A DNA stretch of 5,945 bases, taken from Lentisphaera sp. (GTDB lineage: Bacteria; Verrucomicrobiota; Lentisphaeria; Victivallales; GWF2-50-93). Positions 5,021 to 5,945 of the stretch are shown piece after piece. The position numbers and the translations under genes are program-made. How positions within the stretch are numbered: position 1 is the first letter of the stretch; each line of letters begins with the position of its first letter. Location: positions 1-5,945 of the forward strand of contig DYMC01000146.1 of the NCBI GenBank assembly GCA_020721745.1, written 5' to 3'. Below the pieces are notes generated by a model that searched no databases, had not been told where the DNA came from, and saw nothing but the letters and a program-made list of their open reading frames with translations.

Positions 5021-5945
5021 GATTCCTCCTTGTAGATATTTACCAGCCATATAAAAATGTTCCTTCCTTCCTCCGCCTTCTTCAACAGCGAGGATCTTCT
5101 CGCCTCGTCCGTCCCGAATTGAGCCAAAGTCCAGTATCCCAATCCCCTGAACAAACTCGAAAACTCCTCCACCTCCGCATCGCCCAGTGGACATTCCTCC
5201 CCCCTGCCAAGCGCCATGAGCGCGGCAGACATCCTGCTTATATTATCAGCATATTTCGATTTTTCAAGCGATCTGTTCCTCCTTGCGATTTTCGCAAAGA
5301 TGCTTCCCGCCTCGTCAGGCCTGCCCAGCATCCGCAGCACGATGGCTTTTTCAAATCCTGCAAGCTCGCCAAGCGGCGATCCGTCTCCGGCGGAAAGCAC
5401 AACCTCGTCGAAATTTCCAAGAGCCTCCTCCAGCCTCCCGCAGGAGATGTTTATCCTTCCGAGCCAACTGCCGCACTCTATTATCATCCCCTTGTTCGAT
5501 TTCAGCCTCGCGTCATCGAGCAGCTTCCTCAACAGCTTCTCCGCCTCGGCAAGCTTCCCTTCAAAGATCAAACGCCTAGCCTCTTTCAGTTCCTCCCCGG
5601 CCCCGCCGCCGCCCTCGTTCCTGCTCTTCAATTCCTCAAGCTCGGACTCCAGCGCAAAAACCCTCCGCTTCGCGGCAAAAGCATTTAAGTCAGCCTTGCC
5701 CTTCTGATACATGTATTGCTTCATCCTCGGCACTGCGATCGCGAAATAGACAAAAAAAACTGCGGCGGCTCCAGCGAAAATGATCAGAGCTGTCTTCAGG
5801 TTCATCCTGACCCATTTCTCCCACCTCTCCGCCCAGCTGAGCTTCCGCACCGACACCGCCCTGCCCTCCCTGCAGGCGACAAGGTCTTTCCTAACGTCCT
5901 CCATGTCCTTGTAGCGCAGATTCTTCTCCTTGTCCAGCATCCTGA
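5017..5945 (-). CDS. Ser/Thr protein kinase C-terminus with TM helix and TPR-like repeats (5' end outside window)
   Basis: The frame is open to the right edge, so the gene is cut there. The visible ~308 residues begin RMLDKEKNLRYKDMEDVRKD, which fits the end of a Hanks-type kinase domain (subdomain XI, usual form L-x-K-D-P-x-x-R-Y-x-s-a-x-x-L-x-x-D-L), the Arg of LRY being the conserved one. Counting from the Met at 5940: a basic juxtamembrane part (32-49), one TM helix (about 50-70), a charged likely coiled coil (about 76-107), a GGGGAG linker (110-115), then TPR-like helical hairpins at about 115-143, 154-185 and 190-222. Kinase–TM–TPR is a common bacterial layout, with the kinase in the cytosol and the repeats outside. 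The catalytic core is not visible, so activity cannot be judged. The Met at 5940 is not a likely start: it lies inside the kinase motif. The stop overlaps the pseudopilin start by 4 nt. Confidence 0.8.
   Translation of the reverse strand, partial: RMLDKEKNLRYKDMEDVRKDLVACREGRAVSVRKLSWAERWEKWVRMNLKTALIIFAGAAAVFFVYFAIAVPRMKQYMYQKGKADLNAFAAKRRVFALESELEELKSRNEGGGGAGEELKEARRLIFEGKLAEAEKLLRKLLDDARLKSNKGMIIECGSWLGRINISCGRLEEALGNFDEVVLSAGDGSPLGELAGFEKAIVLRMLGRPDEAGSIFAKIARRNRSLEKSKYADNISRMSAALMALGRGEECPLGDAEVEEFSSLFRGLGYWTLAQFGTDEARRSSLLKKAEEGRNIFIWLVNIYKEES
5025..5030 (-). promoter_or_regulatory. Ribosome binding site fixing the pseudopilin start
   Basis: A full AGGAGG on the minus strand, four nt before ATG 5020 and inside the last codons of the kinase gene. 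It decides the start in favour of 5020 over the in-frame 5194 and supports coupled translation. Confidence 0.7.

Noticed and set aside
4331..5035. Plus-strand open frame of 234 codons opposite the pseudopilin
   Set aside because: It is the antisense shadow of the pseudopilin gene, whose prepilin and H-X9-DG motifs are unmistakable.
5021..5194. N-terminal extension of the pseudopilin to an ATG at 5194
   Set aside because: The extra 58 residues lie inside the kinase–TPR gene, are Gly-rich and featureless, and would bury the prepilin leader. AGGAGG and the ATGA overlap support 5020.

Overview
The window looks like bacterial chromosomal DNA from the Planctomycetota–Verrucomicrobiota–Lentisphaerota (PVC) side of the tree, most likely a Lentisphaerota/Kiritimatiellota-type organism. 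The grounds are a pseudopilin with the 'H-X9-DG' C-terminal motif and no Gly before its FTLTE processing site, plus a Hanks-type Ser/Thr kinase C-terminus fused to a membrane helix and TPR-like repeats. Both are typical of these phyla, but the placement is inference. No phage, transposase, CRISPR, tRNA or rRNA signal was found.

Layout, left to right. Positions 1-306 hold no convincing gene. Positions 307-442 form a dense structured block: a perfect 10-bp inverted repeat encloses three further stem-loops and ends in the stop codon of the next gene. Four minus-strand genes follow. Read in transcription order they are a membrane-anchored SLT-type lytic transglycosylase (3417-2824), a secreted DUF3047 protein (2827-2135, ATGA overlap), an OlsB-family GNAT N-acyltransferase (2074-1253), and a PlsC/OlsA-type O-acyltransferase (1217-441). 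A candidate sigma70 promoter overlapping a perfect palindrome lies before olsB, so the acyltransferase pair may be a separate transcription unit.

Divergent from the transglycosylase is the only plus-strand gene, larE (3523-4308), a PP-loop ATP pyrophosphatase that inserts sulfur during nickel-pincer cofactor synthesis. Convergent to it is a minus-strand pair: the C-terminal part of a Ser/Thr kinase with a TM segment and TPR-like repeats (cut by the right window edge), coupled by an ATGA overlap to an H-X9-DG pseudopilin. A 47-codon reading frame in a different frame (4461-4318) has coding-like codon use and sits between the pseudopilin end and the larE end.

Functional picture. The left cluster is about the cell envelope: peptidoglycan cleavage, a secreted protein of unknown role, and two-step synthesis of a phosphorus-free acyl-amino-acid (ornithine- or glycine-type) lipid. 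LarE supplies a cofactor-maturation step; its LarB and LarC partners are not in the window. The right pair couples a predicted signalling kinase to a pilin-like surface or secretion protein. None of this is proven to be a new system. The best leads are the structured block at 307-442, the palindrome over the olsB promoter, the three-cysteine LarE, the kinase–pseudopilin coupling and the hidden frame at 4318-4461.
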